A stretch of 64,000 bases of DNA from Neobittarella massiliensis (ex Bilen et al. 2018). Its GTDB lineage: Bacteria > Bacillota > Clostridia > Oscillospirales > Ruminococcaceae. Where the stretch lies: NCBI RefSeq assembly GCF_900289145.1, contig NZ_OKQO01000004.1, positions 124,001-188,000 of the forward strand, written 5' to 3'. The number at the start of each line of letters is the position of its first letter. Positions within the stretch are counted from its first letter, which is position 1. The position numbers and the translations under genes were made by a program. The notes beneath the pieces were generated by a model. The model searched no databases, had not been told where the DNA came from, and saw only the letters and a program-made list of their open reading frames with translations. Shown piece after piece: positions 57,103 through 64,000 of the stretch.

Positions 57103-57645
57103 TTAAGGCGCAGGGGCTGTTATCTCCATAGTGTCTGGATGGATCAGAGTGATTACTTTTCCCTGATGTAAGGCATAGTTGACTGTCTGTGCTGTGCCTG
57201 AACGCAGCTTTTTCTGATTATCAAACACACCGATGAGGTACTCTGCATGATCGACCATATAGTAATTCCTTTTTTTATAACTGGAAACATCCGCAGAATG
57301 TGAAATAACAATAGAATCGTTTGCGTTTTGGATCAGCTTTTTCAATCTATGTTTACTCTGATCCGGCCATTTAGAGTCATAGCCGATGAAGGGAACTACA
57401 ACGATAATTTTAATATCCTCGTATCCCGTTTGTGCTCTCAATGTCAGCAGCTGTTCTCCAGCCCACATATCCACACCAAGAGCACCGCCGACAAAAAAAG
57501 TACGGACAAATTTCTCGTCATGGAGTATCCGAAACTGCTCCAGGAGACATTCTTTTAATTTTTGGCATAGGGGATCTTCCTCATTATATCCAAAGCAAAA
57601 TCTTGTTGGTCTGTGGCCGGTAATGGCGCAGGCATACTGATTCAT
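57103..57645 (-). CDS. SLOG-fold protein (DUF1273 / YspA-like)
   Basis: The product has 180 residues from ATG 57645. The start (YACAITGHRPTRFCFGYNEE), the FVGGALGVDMWAGEQLLTLR glycine loop, IIVVVPFIGYDSKW and a closing QTVNYALHQGKVITLIHP match the DUF1273 branch of the SLOG nucleotide-sensing superfamily. SLOG proteins occur in defence and conflict systems and are thought to bind or process nucleotide signals. It is upstream of the immunity operon promoter, so it may be transcribed separately or read through. Confidence 0.75.
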   Translation of the reverse strand: MNQYACAITGHRPTRFCFGYNEEDPLCQKLKECLLEQFRILHDEKFVRTFFVGGALGVDMWAGEQLLTLRAQTGYEDIKIIVVVPFIGYDSKWPDQSKHRLKKLIQNANDSIVISHSADVSSYKKRNYYMVDHAEYLIGVFDNQKKLRSGTAQTVNYALHQGKVITLIHPDTMEITAPAP

Positions 57646-57802
57646 ATAAATCACCCTTGATAACCGCCGTGATTACGCATATAAAGCAAAAATAACGCAA
57701 ATAATAATGCGTATAAAGGTTATATTACAAAATTATAACACAATACATACGAAGTATCAAGAATTGCTTTCTGCTATGCTAAAAGAGCAGAGAGGTGAGC
57801 GT

Positions 57803-58117
57803 ATGGACGAAGAATTTATCCGCAATCGAATCACAGAATTACGATTGAAAAAAGGCGTTTCAGAATATCAGATGAGCATGGAGTTAGGGCAGAACAGAAG
57901 CTATATTCAGGCGATTTCTTCTGGGCGTTCTATGCCGTCTATGAAGCAGTTTCTCAACATCTGTGAGTATTTTGAAATCACGCCGCTTCAATTTTTTGAT
58001 GCACAGGAAAATAACCCTCAGCTTATCAAGAAGGCTTTAGACGGAATGAGAAAGATGTCAGATGACGATCTGATTATGCTGATTGGTTTTATAAGTCGCT
58101 TAAACACAGAAAACTAA
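57803..58117 (+). CDS. XRE-family regulator
   Basis: The product has 104 residues from ATG 57803, after GAGGTGA. The helix-turn-helix is RITELRLKKGVSEYQMSMEL, GQNRSYIQAISSGRSMPSMK, then QFLNICEYFEITPLQFFDA. It is the only rightward gene in the element and is divergent from the SLOG gene. An inverted pair TACGCAT / ATGCGTA (about 57673-57714) lies in the spacer and may be its operator. A terminator overlaps its stop codon. Confidence 0.78.
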   Translation: MDEEFIRNRITELRLKKGVSEYQMSMELGQNRSYIQAISSGRSMPSMKQFLNICEYFEITPLQFFDAQENNPQLIKKALDGMRKMSDDDLIMLIGFISRLNTEN

Positions 58118-58156
58118 CGATAGGAGGCAGTAAGCGTCCCGTCGTTAGTTTTTCAT
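58111..58156 (+). terminator. Terminator of the XRE gene
   Basis: AAACTAACGA pairs with TCGTTAGTTT around a 21-base loop and is followed by TTTCATTTT. Confidence 0.7.
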
Positions 58157-58164
58157 TTTATGCG

Positions 58165-58305
58165 CAGCATATTGTGGCAAGCAATGCTTGTGGCTATCCA
58201 TTTCGCCACAAACTGCTTGTTGAGGGCAGTGCCCCCAAGCCCCTTTGAACACAGAATTTCATTCTGTGGCTGCGCGTTCTGCGAACGCTTTTGACCAGGA
58301 CCAGC
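58165..58305. other. Hairpin-rich non-coding segment near the relaxase, possible oriT
   Basis: Several perfect stems follow one another: CAAGC-AAT-GCTTG (58178-58190), TTGTGGC-N10-GCCACAA (58189-58212), GGGCA-G-TGCCC (near 58224) and ACAGAAT-TTC-ATTCTGT (58251-58267). Such density beside a relaxase gene suggests an origin of transfer, but no nic site is identified. Confidence 0.35.
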
Positions 58306-59718
58306 TTATCGCTGGCCGTGGTCTTTTTCTTTTTCAACATCCTGTTCTACCTCCATTTTCAGCACCCGATCCACATTGGCCTTTGCAGTTAAAAGCTCCC
58401 GCATTTCCTCACGAGAACGCCGGTACTCGGCATAGGTCTTTTTCTTTTCTTCCAGCAATTTCGCATACTCCGTCTGCAACTCTTTGACCTTAGGCAGCTT
58501 CTTGACTCCCATTTCATCAAAGGCATTCTTGGCAGCCTGGTGGAGCAGAATTTCTTCCTCATGTTCTTCCCGGAATTTCTTAGAGTAGCCGGCCTTGCGG
58601 TATGCCACATAGACCTCACGGGTCTTGGCATAATTTACAATGTGAGTACGCAGAACAGCAATCTCTGCCATGCGCTTTTCAGCCGCTTTGATCTGCGCCG
58701 AAAGCTCATTGTGATGTGCCGTGGCAGCCGCAGCCTTTTCTTCTAAAATCGCATACTCCAACAGGTTATTCTCTGACAGGTAATTCATGGTCTGTGCCAT
58801 TTGTTTCAGATTGAAAACCTTAGCCCATCGAGCATAGCCAGCACCTTTTCCTGCCTGCAATTTTGCCTGAATGTCCACCAGCAGATTGACCTTCTGCGTC
58901 TCTGCCTGTGTAACTATTTTCTTTCGTGGGGTATGCGCTTTCTTCCCGGAGAGAACCGCCTGCAAATCATCTAATCCATATCCTTCGCCCAGGCTGTCCA
59001 TTCGGGCGGCTTTCTCCCAACCGGGGAGCTTCAGGCGATACGATTTCCCGCGCTTTGATACCTCACAGCCGGACTCTTGCAGCAGCCTCAGCAGCTCCTC
59101 AAAATTAGCAGGACTTTGTGATAATGCGTTGTCAATCGCTACACGCAGCAGCTCTCGGTGAGAGGGCTTTGCCTGATCGCCCAGCCATTTGTTATAGCTC
59201 TTTCCGTGAGGTTTCGGATTCTCCACAATGGACAGTCCGTTTTCGATGCAGATGGTGTCACTTAACTGTCGGACTGCCTTGGTGCTGCCCCAAAAGTTTC
59301 GGAATTTCCGGTCATATTCTAAGCTGACCGATGACCAGATAATGTGATTATGAATGTGCGATTTGTCTATATGAGTGCAGACCACAAAGGCATGATTGCC
59401 CTTGGTAAAACGCTTGGCAAATTCCACACCCAGCCGGTTCGCTTCTTCCGGAGTGATCTCACCGGGGCGGAACGACTGGCGCACATGATAGGCGATCACA
59501 TCATCCGCGCCGCGCACTCGTCCGGTAGCGGCAATGTACTGCCGCTTTGCCAGAAGGAACTCCGCATCCACAGTCCGGCTGTCACACGCATAGCCGGTAA
59601 TGAGTCTGCCGTCATCTGTTTTCTTTGGGTTGGCCACATAGTCGATGATGTCACTGATCGCCCGACTTTCTGTGCGGCCCTTGCCGACATGAAGCGGCAT
59701 GATTCTCGTGGTTGCCAT
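58306..59718 (-). CDS. MobA/MobL-type relaxase
   Basis: The product has 470 residues. The N-terminal relaxase domain (1-200) starts MATTRIMPLHVGKGRTESRA with catalytic Tyr candidates Y27 and nearby. The metal-binding histidine triad is in VVCTHIDKSHIHNHIIWSSV. The C-terminal half is a long charged coiled coil (KAAAATAHHNELSAQIKAAE, EEKKKTYAEYRRSREEMREL). It nicks oriT and pilots the strand to the recipient. MobC is encoded at 62120. AGGAGG precedes the ATG. Confidence 0.9.
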   Translation of the reverse strand: MATTRIMPLHVGKGRTESRAISDIIDYVANPKKTDDGRLITGYACDSRTVDAEFLLAKRQYIAATGRVRGADDVIAYHVRQSFRPGEITPEEANRLGVEFAKRFTKGNHAFVVCTHIDKSHIHNHIIWSSVSLEYDRKFRNFWGSTKAVRQLSDTICIENGLSIVENPKPHGKSYNKWLGDQAKPSHRELLRVAIDNALSQSPANFEELLRLLQESGCEVSKRGKSYRLKLPGWEKAARMDSLGEGYGLDDLQAVLSGKKAHTPRKKIVTQAETQKVNLLVDIQAKLQAGKGAGYARWAKVFNLKQMAQTMNYLSENNLLEYAILEEKAAAATAHHNELSAQIKAAEKRMAEIAVLRTHIVNYAKTREVYVAYRKAGYSKKFREEHEEEILLHQAAKNAFDEMGVKKLPKVKELQTEYAKLLEEKKKTYAEYRRSREEMRELLTAKANVDRVLKMEVEQDVEKEKDHGQR

Positions 59719-59739
59719 AGGTCAGACCTCCTTCCCGAA

Positions 59740-59768
59740 AAGAAAACGGCCTGCCATAGCAGACCGCT
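59740..59768 (-). terminator. Terminator after the AbiE-associated gene
   Basis: Minus strand CGGTCTGC-TAT-GGCAGGCCG followed by TTTTCTTTTC, just before the relaxase ribosome site. Confidence 0.6.
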
Positions 59769-59772
59769 TTCA

Positions 59773-60099
59773 CTATTCTATAAAACTTTCTTCATCGAAA
59801 AAATTGAACTCATCATCTTCTAAGTGTCTTGGTGGAAATCTCATTTCATATTGCTCTTGCGCCAATGCACGGACATCAGGCCGCCTATCCTTTAGTCGAT
59901 TTTTCAGCCAGGACAACTGCTCTTTCGATAGCCTCCATGGAAGATTCAAAAGACGATTCAGTGTCATCAGTTCAGCCTGCGTTTCTGCTGGTAGCGAAGC
60001 ACAGGATTTACAAATGTGGGATGCATGACCTTTGCCTGAAAATTTTTCGTTGGCTTTGTATTCACCACAAACTTTACAATAGTGTCCATGCTTTTTCAT
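59773..60099 (-). CDS. Zinc-ribbon protein coupled to AbiE
   Basis: The product has 108 residues from ATG 60099, which overlaps the AbiEii stop as ATGA. The N-terminus has CKVCGEYKANEKFSGKGHAS and ICKSC, a zinc ribbon. The rest is helical with a basic middle (LSWLKNRLKDRRPDVRALAQ) and an acidic end. It is translationally coupled to the AbiE pair and may be part of the system; its function is unknown. Confidence 0.65.
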   Translation of the reverse strand: MKKHGHYCKVCGEYKANEKFSGKGHASHICKSCASLPAETQAELMTLNRLLNLPWRLSKEQLSWLKNRLKDRRPDVRALAQEQYEMRFPPRHLEDDEFNFFDEESFIE

Positions 60100-60950
60100 A
60101 AGCTGATGCCCTTCTCGCAAAGAACATATAACCTGCGAATTGCTTTCATAATCACATCCCATTCCAAATCAGAAGCATAAGAAAACTTTTTACGGTATGC
60201 CTCCCAAAGTTTTTGCATAACCGAATCATTTTCCACTTCGTCAAAAACTTCTTCAGCCTGGTTAAGATACTTCTCCGATCCCCGTTTATGAGCAGTTGCC
60301 AGAAGCGCATCATGTAAAATTTTCGGGTTCAGCGTGGTTCCATGCAGCTGTTCTAAAATGTAAATATCGTAGAAATCTCTCATGCGGGTATTGGTTGTGG
60401 TTCTGGTAATAATGGTTTCCAGTTTTTCTGCCAGCACAGTTTCTAAATTATAAGCCCAAATATCAATGGAGCGATCTTCCAGCATAAGTTTGAATGAATA
60501 CCGAACCTCTCTTGGAGTGATTGCATCTCCCGTAGAAATATCAATTTTCAAAGGGGTCACTACACCATCGAATGTTGTACTCATGCTGACACGAATCCCC
60601 GGATACTCTGCTTCATCCATAATCTCCGAAATACTTTTCAGCTGAAATTTAACACCATCATCAATCGGAACAGTTACGATTGATGAAATTAGATTCTCAA
60701 TATCCTCCACATTAACATTAGCTCCTTTTATGGTTGCATCCAAATCCATCGTAGAGCGGGCATCCAATCCAACCATAGCCGCTACCAACATACCACCCTT
60801 CAAGATAAACTTATCACGATACTCAGAAAGAGAAATACGCTCCAAAAAACGCTCCATCATGTAGTTCCTCATTAAAATCTGAGCATCTGCGGATTTTTCT
60901 CTGGAAAGGTTTCGTATTAAATCTTTAAGCTGCCTTGCTGTTTTTATCAT
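60096..60950 (-). CDS. abiEii: AbiEii nucleotidyltransferase toxin
   Basis: The product has 284 residues. The nucleotidyltransferase core is FILKGGMLVAAMVG with RSTMDLDATIKG, then the third Asp in LKIDISTGDAITP. ETVLAEKLETIITRTTTNTR followed by MRDFYDIYIL completes the AbiEii pattern. These toxins transfer nucleotides to tRNA ends and stop growth when phage infects. The start overlaps the antitoxin gene by 4 bases. Confidence 0.88.
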   Translation of the reverse strand: MIKTARQLKDLIRNLSREKSADAQILMRNYMMERFLERISLSEYRDKFILKGGMLVAAMVGLDARSTMDLDATIKGANVNVEDIENLISSIVTVPIDDGVKFQLKSISEIMDEAEYPGIRVSMSTTFDGVVTPLKIDISTGDAITPREVRYSFKLMLEDRSIDIWAYNLETVLAEKLETIITRTTTNTRMRDFYDIYILEQLHGTTLNPKILHDALLATAHKRGSEKYLNQAEEVFDEVENDSVMQKLWEAYRKKFSYASDLEWDVIMKAIRRLYVLCEKGISL

Positions 60951-61543
60951 AAAAGTACCTCCAAATACTGTCGTAAAATTTTTTCCACCTTGAACATCCC
61001 AGCATATTGCATTAAAGCTCGCAGGTTCTTATCTTTTCTACGGGCATACGCTTTCAGTGCTCCCTGAAAGGTCTGAATTTCAATTCTGCTACGGCTTCTG
61101 AGCAAATCACAGATCGTTCGCTCCATATCATAAACCGGCACAGTATGCCCGAACGGAGTTTTCGCTGTTGTAAGTCCTACATCATGTAAGTCTGCTTTAA
61201 TCGTAAAAACTTGAATGCCTTCTGCTTTCATTTTGCTTGGATTGCATCCAGTTTTGACCGTAACTGTATATTCTATTGGTTCACGGTCTGTCAGATCGTG
61301 AAAAAATAAAGCTGTTTCATGTGAAAATACTGCTTGTTCAAATCGCAAATGAAGCAGATACATGGCATCCACCCAGGAATCTTTGGACAGATAAATCCCA
61401 TGTGCGACTCTATCCAAATCTCGTGAACGCACATAATCATAAAATACCGGCTTTGAAATTCCCGAAGATACGACCTGCGATGTTCGCAGCATTCCTTCTT
61501 GTGCTGTTAGCATCTGATCCAGCTGTTCAAATTGTCCCATCAT
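60947..61543 (-). CDS. abiEi: AbiEi antitoxin / repressor
   Basis: The product has 198 residues. The N-terminal winged helix is MLTAQEGMLRTSQVVSSGIS with KPVFYDYVRSRDLDRVAHGI. The C-terminal antitoxin domain contains FEQAVFSHETALFFHDLTDR, VKTGCNPSKM and VPVYDMERTICDLLRSRS. AbiEi represses its own promoter by binding inverted repeats; a matching 8-bp repeat overlaps the promoter just upstream. Confidence 0.85.
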   Translation of the reverse strand: MMGQFEQLDQMLTAQEGMLRTSQVVSSGISKPVFYDYVRSRDLDRVAHGIYLSKDSWVDAMYLLHLRFEQAVFSHETALFFHDLTDREPIEYTVTVKTGCNPSKMKAEGIQVFTIKADLHDVGLTTAKTPFGHTVPVYDMERTICDLLRSRSRIEIQTFQGALKAYARRKDKNLRALMQYAGMFKVEKILRQYLEVLL

Positions 61544-61559
61544 GTCACTTCCTTTCGTA

Positions 61560-61593
61560 CTAATATTATATTCAATATTAGTTCAAAAGTAAA
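61560..61593 (-). promoter_or_regulatory. AbiE promoter and operator
   Basis: An inverted repeat CTAATATT-N6-AATATTAG (61560-61581) overlaps the TATAAT -10 box (61565-61570). TTTACT lies 17 bases upstream (61588-61593). It fits autorepression by AbiEi. Confidence 0.65.
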
Positions 61594-61664
61594 GTCGTGG
61601 ATATAAAATTCCTTTTCCCAAATTTAACAGACGGTGTCTGGCATTTTTATGGTTTTGCGTATTT

Positions 61665-61964
61665 TTATCCATAAACCAACTCCTGAATTGCAAATTTCAA
61701 ACTCTGCACCTTGCCCAGTAGCCAGATTGCAGCCAGTGGCAGCCCCATCGGGCTAATCAAAAATGCCATAACCAGCAAAATCACACCATTCTGCGGGGAA
61801 TAGGTAATAAGCACAGCCACGCCAAGCAGAGCAATTACAGTGCTGAGCAGACCAAGCACCAGACCGGATATGTAGATCAGCCCCGTGCAGAGCCAGACAA
61901 AAAGCGTCAGCACCAAAGTGACCGGTGCAGTTATAATCATCAAAAGCCCTTTCAAAATCTTCAT
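61665..61964 (-). CDS. CD1845-like membrane protein of conjugative elements
   Basis: The product has 99 residues, almost entirely hydrophobic. Three membrane stretches are seen: MIITAPVTLVLTLFVWLCTG, YISGLVLGLLSTVIALLGVA and GVILLVMAFLISPMGLPLAA. It resembles the CD1845 family seen next to mobilization genes in Clostridia elements. AGGAGG precedes the ATG. The function is unknown. Confidence 0.7.
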   Translation of the reverse strand: MKILKGLLMIITAPVTLVLTLFVWLCTGLIYISGLVLGLLSTVIALLGVAVLITYSPQNGVILLVMAFLISPMGLPLAAIWLLGKVQSLKFAIQELVYG

Positions 61965-62119
61965 GTTATTTCCTCCTTGCAGCGTTCTTGGTATCTTTTC
62001 TAATCATATTATCCGGCATGGGCAGGCAAAAGACAAGGATACCGATAAAAAGAAAAAGCGGAGAGAGGAGCAGCGAAGTAATGCCGTTCCTCCCTCCGCA
62101 AATGGAGTATCTATCCCTG

Positions 62120-62458
62120 TTATAAAAGTTTGGAAAGCTGGGTAAGAATTTCCTCTACGCCCTCCCATAACTGTTCCTGCCGCTGGGATATATCCTCCAA
62201 GTCAGCATCATAAACCCGTCCAGTCTCATGCACTTTACGGGTCAGCTGGTTTAAGTTGTTGCTGCTTCGGCGCATCAGGGAAACAAGCTCCTTCAACTCC
62301 GGCAGCTCCAGCTTGACTACATACCCATCCAGCGCCATTTTTCTTAGATAGGCTTCACGGTTGGAGGTTCCAAACTGAGACATTTTTTGCTCAATCACAG
62401 CAAGCTCCTCCGCTGAAACTCTAAAGTTTAATTGCATATCCCGCTTACGCTTTGCCAT
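62120..62458 (-). CDS. mobC: MobC-family relaxosome protein
   Basis: The product has 112 residues. The N-terminus MAKRKRDMQLNFRVSAEELA is a ribbon-helix-helix. The C-terminal pattern ELVSLMRRSSNNLNQLTRKV followed by HETGRV is the hallmark of MobC proteins (bMobC), which open oriT for the relaxase. It starts 2 bases after the DUF3849 gene stop. Confidence 0.88.
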   Translation of the reverse strand: MAKRKRDMQLNFRVSAEELAVIEQKMSQFGTSNREAYLRKMALDGYVVKLELPELKELVSLMRRSSNNLNQLTRKVHETGRVYDADLEDISQRQEQLWEGVEEILTQLSKLL

Positions 62459-62460
62459 AG

Positions 62461-63279
62461 TTATCGCTCCGGCTCCCGTTTCTTCGGGGCGGCAGGCTTA
62501 TGGGCAGGCAGCTCCTGTTTGAGCTTATCCCGTACTGAGGGGCGGGACGGTTGCAGTTTTTCTCCCTGAGTACGGCTGCGCTGCTGTTCTACACGCACCA
62601 GATCAATAAAGCCATCCAGCACAGCAGGGTGGCTGTTTAAGGCATAACCACAACGGACAGTTTCGGGATTATCGTTGGGAATGGTCTTAGCCCATTCTTT
62701 GTTGCGTCGGGAGTAGCGCCCATCCCAGTCCTGAAGCTGGACGGTGTTAGCCAGAACCATAGCCACACGCTCCATGCCATAGATCTCGATCACACCCTTT
62801 GCCGCATCGTGACTGAGATACATTCCGTCGAAGTGTTCCCGCACCGCCGCTTCAATGGACTCCTTGCATTGGAGATTTGCATTGTTGGAAGCCCGGTACT
62901 GCTCCAACTCCCCATGTTCTCTCGCATAGGCGGCAGAATGGGGATAGACCGGTGTTGTTCGCAGTTCCTCTTTGGCTCTGCACACATCATCGGCACGGTT
63001 CTCAATGCTGTCCCGGATCACATCCATATAACCGGTCTCCAACTTTTCAAAATAGCGGTACACATCCGCCAGCGGAGAGGGAGATTCCAAAAGTGCCTGA
63101 GCCTGGGCATCAGTCAGCTCCAGTTCCTCCATCGCCATCACAATGTCCTCACGAACCGTGTACTCATAGGTGTGGTGCAGGATTTCTTCCGGGGGCTGGC
63201 TTTTCAGCCAGTCCCGGAACTTGTCCTGTTCGGCAGCCATCTTTTCATAAAGGGCTGTATTCAGATCGTTAGTATTCAT
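62461..63279 (-). CDS. DUF3848-DUF3849 conjugative-element protein
   Basis: The product has 272 residues from ATG 63279, eight bases after AGGAGGT. DUF3848 spans residues 1-95 (LYEKMAAEQDKFRDWLKSQP, EILHHTYEYTVREDIVMAME). DUF3849 spans about 105-210 (VYPHSAAYAREHGELEQYRA, EHFDGMYLSHDAAKGVIEIY). The C-terminus is basic and Pro-rich. These domains often flank giant methylase/helicase proteins in Firmicutes conjugative elements; the function is unknown. Confidence 0.8.
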   Translation of the reverse strand: MNTNDLNTALYEKMAAEQDKFRDWLKSQPPEEILHHTYEYTVREDIVMAMEELELTDAQAQALLESPSPLADVYRYFEKLETGYMDVIRDSIENRADDVCRAKEELRTTPVYPHSAAYAREHGELEQYRASNNANLQCKESIEAAVREHFDGMYLSHDAAKGVIEIYGMERVAMVLANTVQLQDWDGRYSRRNKEWAKTIPNDNPETVRCGYALNSHPAVLDGFIDLVRVEQQRSRTQGEKLQPSRPSVRDKLKQELPAHKPAAPKKREPER

Positions 63280-63280
63280 G

Positions 63281-64000
63281 TTATCGCACCTCCTCATGCT
63301 GTTTTGGTTTCTTGTCTGTACTGCGGGGTTGCACCGGGCGTTTTAGGTTATCCAGCACCGAAGGCCGTGTACTTTTGGCAACAACAGACTCGGTGTGTGC
63401 CTGTCCCTTTCCGTCGATGTTGAGCAGGGTATCCAGCTCCACCAGACGGGCGTTTTTGCATCTCAGTTCTTCTTCATAAAGGAATGGCTTTCCGACTTCC
63501 TCCTTTGCCGCAGCTTGCTGCTGACAGAGGTTATCCAGCTGTGCCTTTGCCGACTCCAGACGCTGGGGCATCTGAGCAAGGGCATTGTCGATACGGGTAA
63601 GATTTCCGCGAGGGTCTGTACCAAGGGTTGCCCGGTGGGTCATCTGTCCTTTCAGCAGGAGCGTATACTCCTGTTTCCAAGCGGAAAATTCCACGGACAT
63701 GGCATACCCCCGGTAGTTGCCGATCTGCACCGGATCGGAGGTTTTAACCTCCTTGCAGGCATCCAAAAGGGCTGCGCCGGCGTTCTCCTTATCGGTCAGC
63801 AGATCGCCACGGATTTCCATACCAGCAAAACCGTCCTCCGGGTGCGGGTGCGCTGCCAAAACCTCCAGATCGGATTCAAAGCCCTTGATAAAGCCCTTGT
63901 GCTTTTCAATCTCCTCCGGGAAGTATTTGAGCAGCTGGTCCTCCAGACGATATTGCTTGCTCTGGTGGTCGGCTTTCATCAGCTTCAGGCGGGATACCTC
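63281..64000 (-). CDS. C-terminal part of a large conjugative-element protein, 5' end cut
   Basis: The frame is open to base 64000, so the true start lies outside. The visible 239 residues contain a long helical segment (YRLEDQLLKYFPEEIEKHKG), then a domain with GMEIRGDLLTDKENAGAALL and IGNYRGYAMSVEFSAWKQEY, and a basic Pro-rich tail. This is the usual C-terminus of the very large SNF2/methylase-type proteins that precede DUF3849 genes. Catalytic domains are not in the window. Its stop overlaps the next start region. Confidence 0.65.
   Translation of the reverse strand, partial: EVSRLKLMKADHQSKQYRLEDQLLKYFPEEIEKHKGFIKGFESDLEVLAAHPHPEDGFAGMEIRGDLLTDKENAGAALLDACKEVKTSDPVQIGNYRGYAMSVEFSAWKQEYTLLLKGQMTHRATLGTDPRGNLTRIDNALAQMPQRLESAKAQLDNLCQQQAAAKEEVGKPFLYEEELRCKNARLVELDTLLNIDGKGQAHTESVVAKSTRPSVLDNLKRPVQPRSTDKKPKQHEEVR

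Overview
The window looks like a stretch of chromosome from a gut Clostridia bacterium, probably Oscillospiraceae/Ruminococcaceae-like. The basis is Firmicutes-type AGGAGG ribosome binding sites, GTG/TTG starts, CCA-encoding tRNAs, and gene families common in gut Firmicutes phages and conjugative elements. The species cannot be fixed from the sequence alone. A visibly GC-rich core (about 18.5-32.5 kb) separates two integrated mobile elements.

Region 1 (1 to about 18105) is the integrase-proximal part of a siphovirus-like prophage. Leftward genes run from early to late: small regulators, a RecA-like AAA_24 ATPase, a PD-(D/E)XK nuclease, an HD hydrolase, a DUF669 protein, an ERCC4 nuclease, a CHC2 primase, a DUF927 helicase, MazG- and 3D-domain proteins, an ArpU-like late regulator, then terminase small and large subunits, portal and head morphogenesis protein (cut by the window edge). 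The rightward lysogeny module holds an XRE repressor, an ImmA/IrrE protease, a DUF4236 membrane protein and a tyrosine integrase. It ends at a 3' fragment of tRNA-Gly(CCC), the attachment scar. A perfect early promoter with four GTAC-N8-GTAC operators separates the two arms, and an iteron cluster marks a likely phage origin.

Region 2 (18.5-32.5 kb) is chromosomal: an XRE regulator, a QueG-like iron-sulfur protein, a SIS-like protein, a Vat-like acetyltransferase, an EctB-like aminotransferase, tRNA-Ser(CGA), an aminotransferase / Fe-alcohol dehydrogenase / D-2-hydroxyacid dehydrogenase operon, thioredoxin reductase, a GHL10-type secreted hydrolase, two tiny membrane proteins and a KtrB/TrkH potassium transporter.

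Region 3 (about 32.65 kb to beyond 64 kb) is an integrative mobilizable or conjugative element in tRNA-Arg(CCT). The junction carries two extra 102-bp copies of a tRNA-5'-half/att unit. The element has a Tn916-type integrase with TTGCTAAC arm repeats, excisionases, a MazF-like protein, a sigma factor, an ICEBs1-like XRE/ImmA pair, a WYL regulator, a MobA/L relaxase with MobC, an AbiE toxin-antitoxin pair and DUF3848/3849 proteins.

The most striking cargo is an unbroken leftward operon of about 17 kb (56995 to 39937). It consists almost entirely of immunity-type families: DUF1963-like, TPR, Imm17-like, DUF2004, DUF5713, DUF4241, Imm51-like, DUF6881, beta-propeller, FGE-like, DUF4259, CbrC and DUF4261. 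It includes one 2067-residue protein that strings together DUF2185, TPR, SUKH, DUF4261, SUFU and DUF4253 modules. The first gene encodes a 56-residue Cys-rich peptide with a Gly-Gly motif. No cognate polymorphic toxin is visible. I read the island as a mobile, toxin-less poly-immunity locus, comparable in concept to acquired interbacterial defence clusters.
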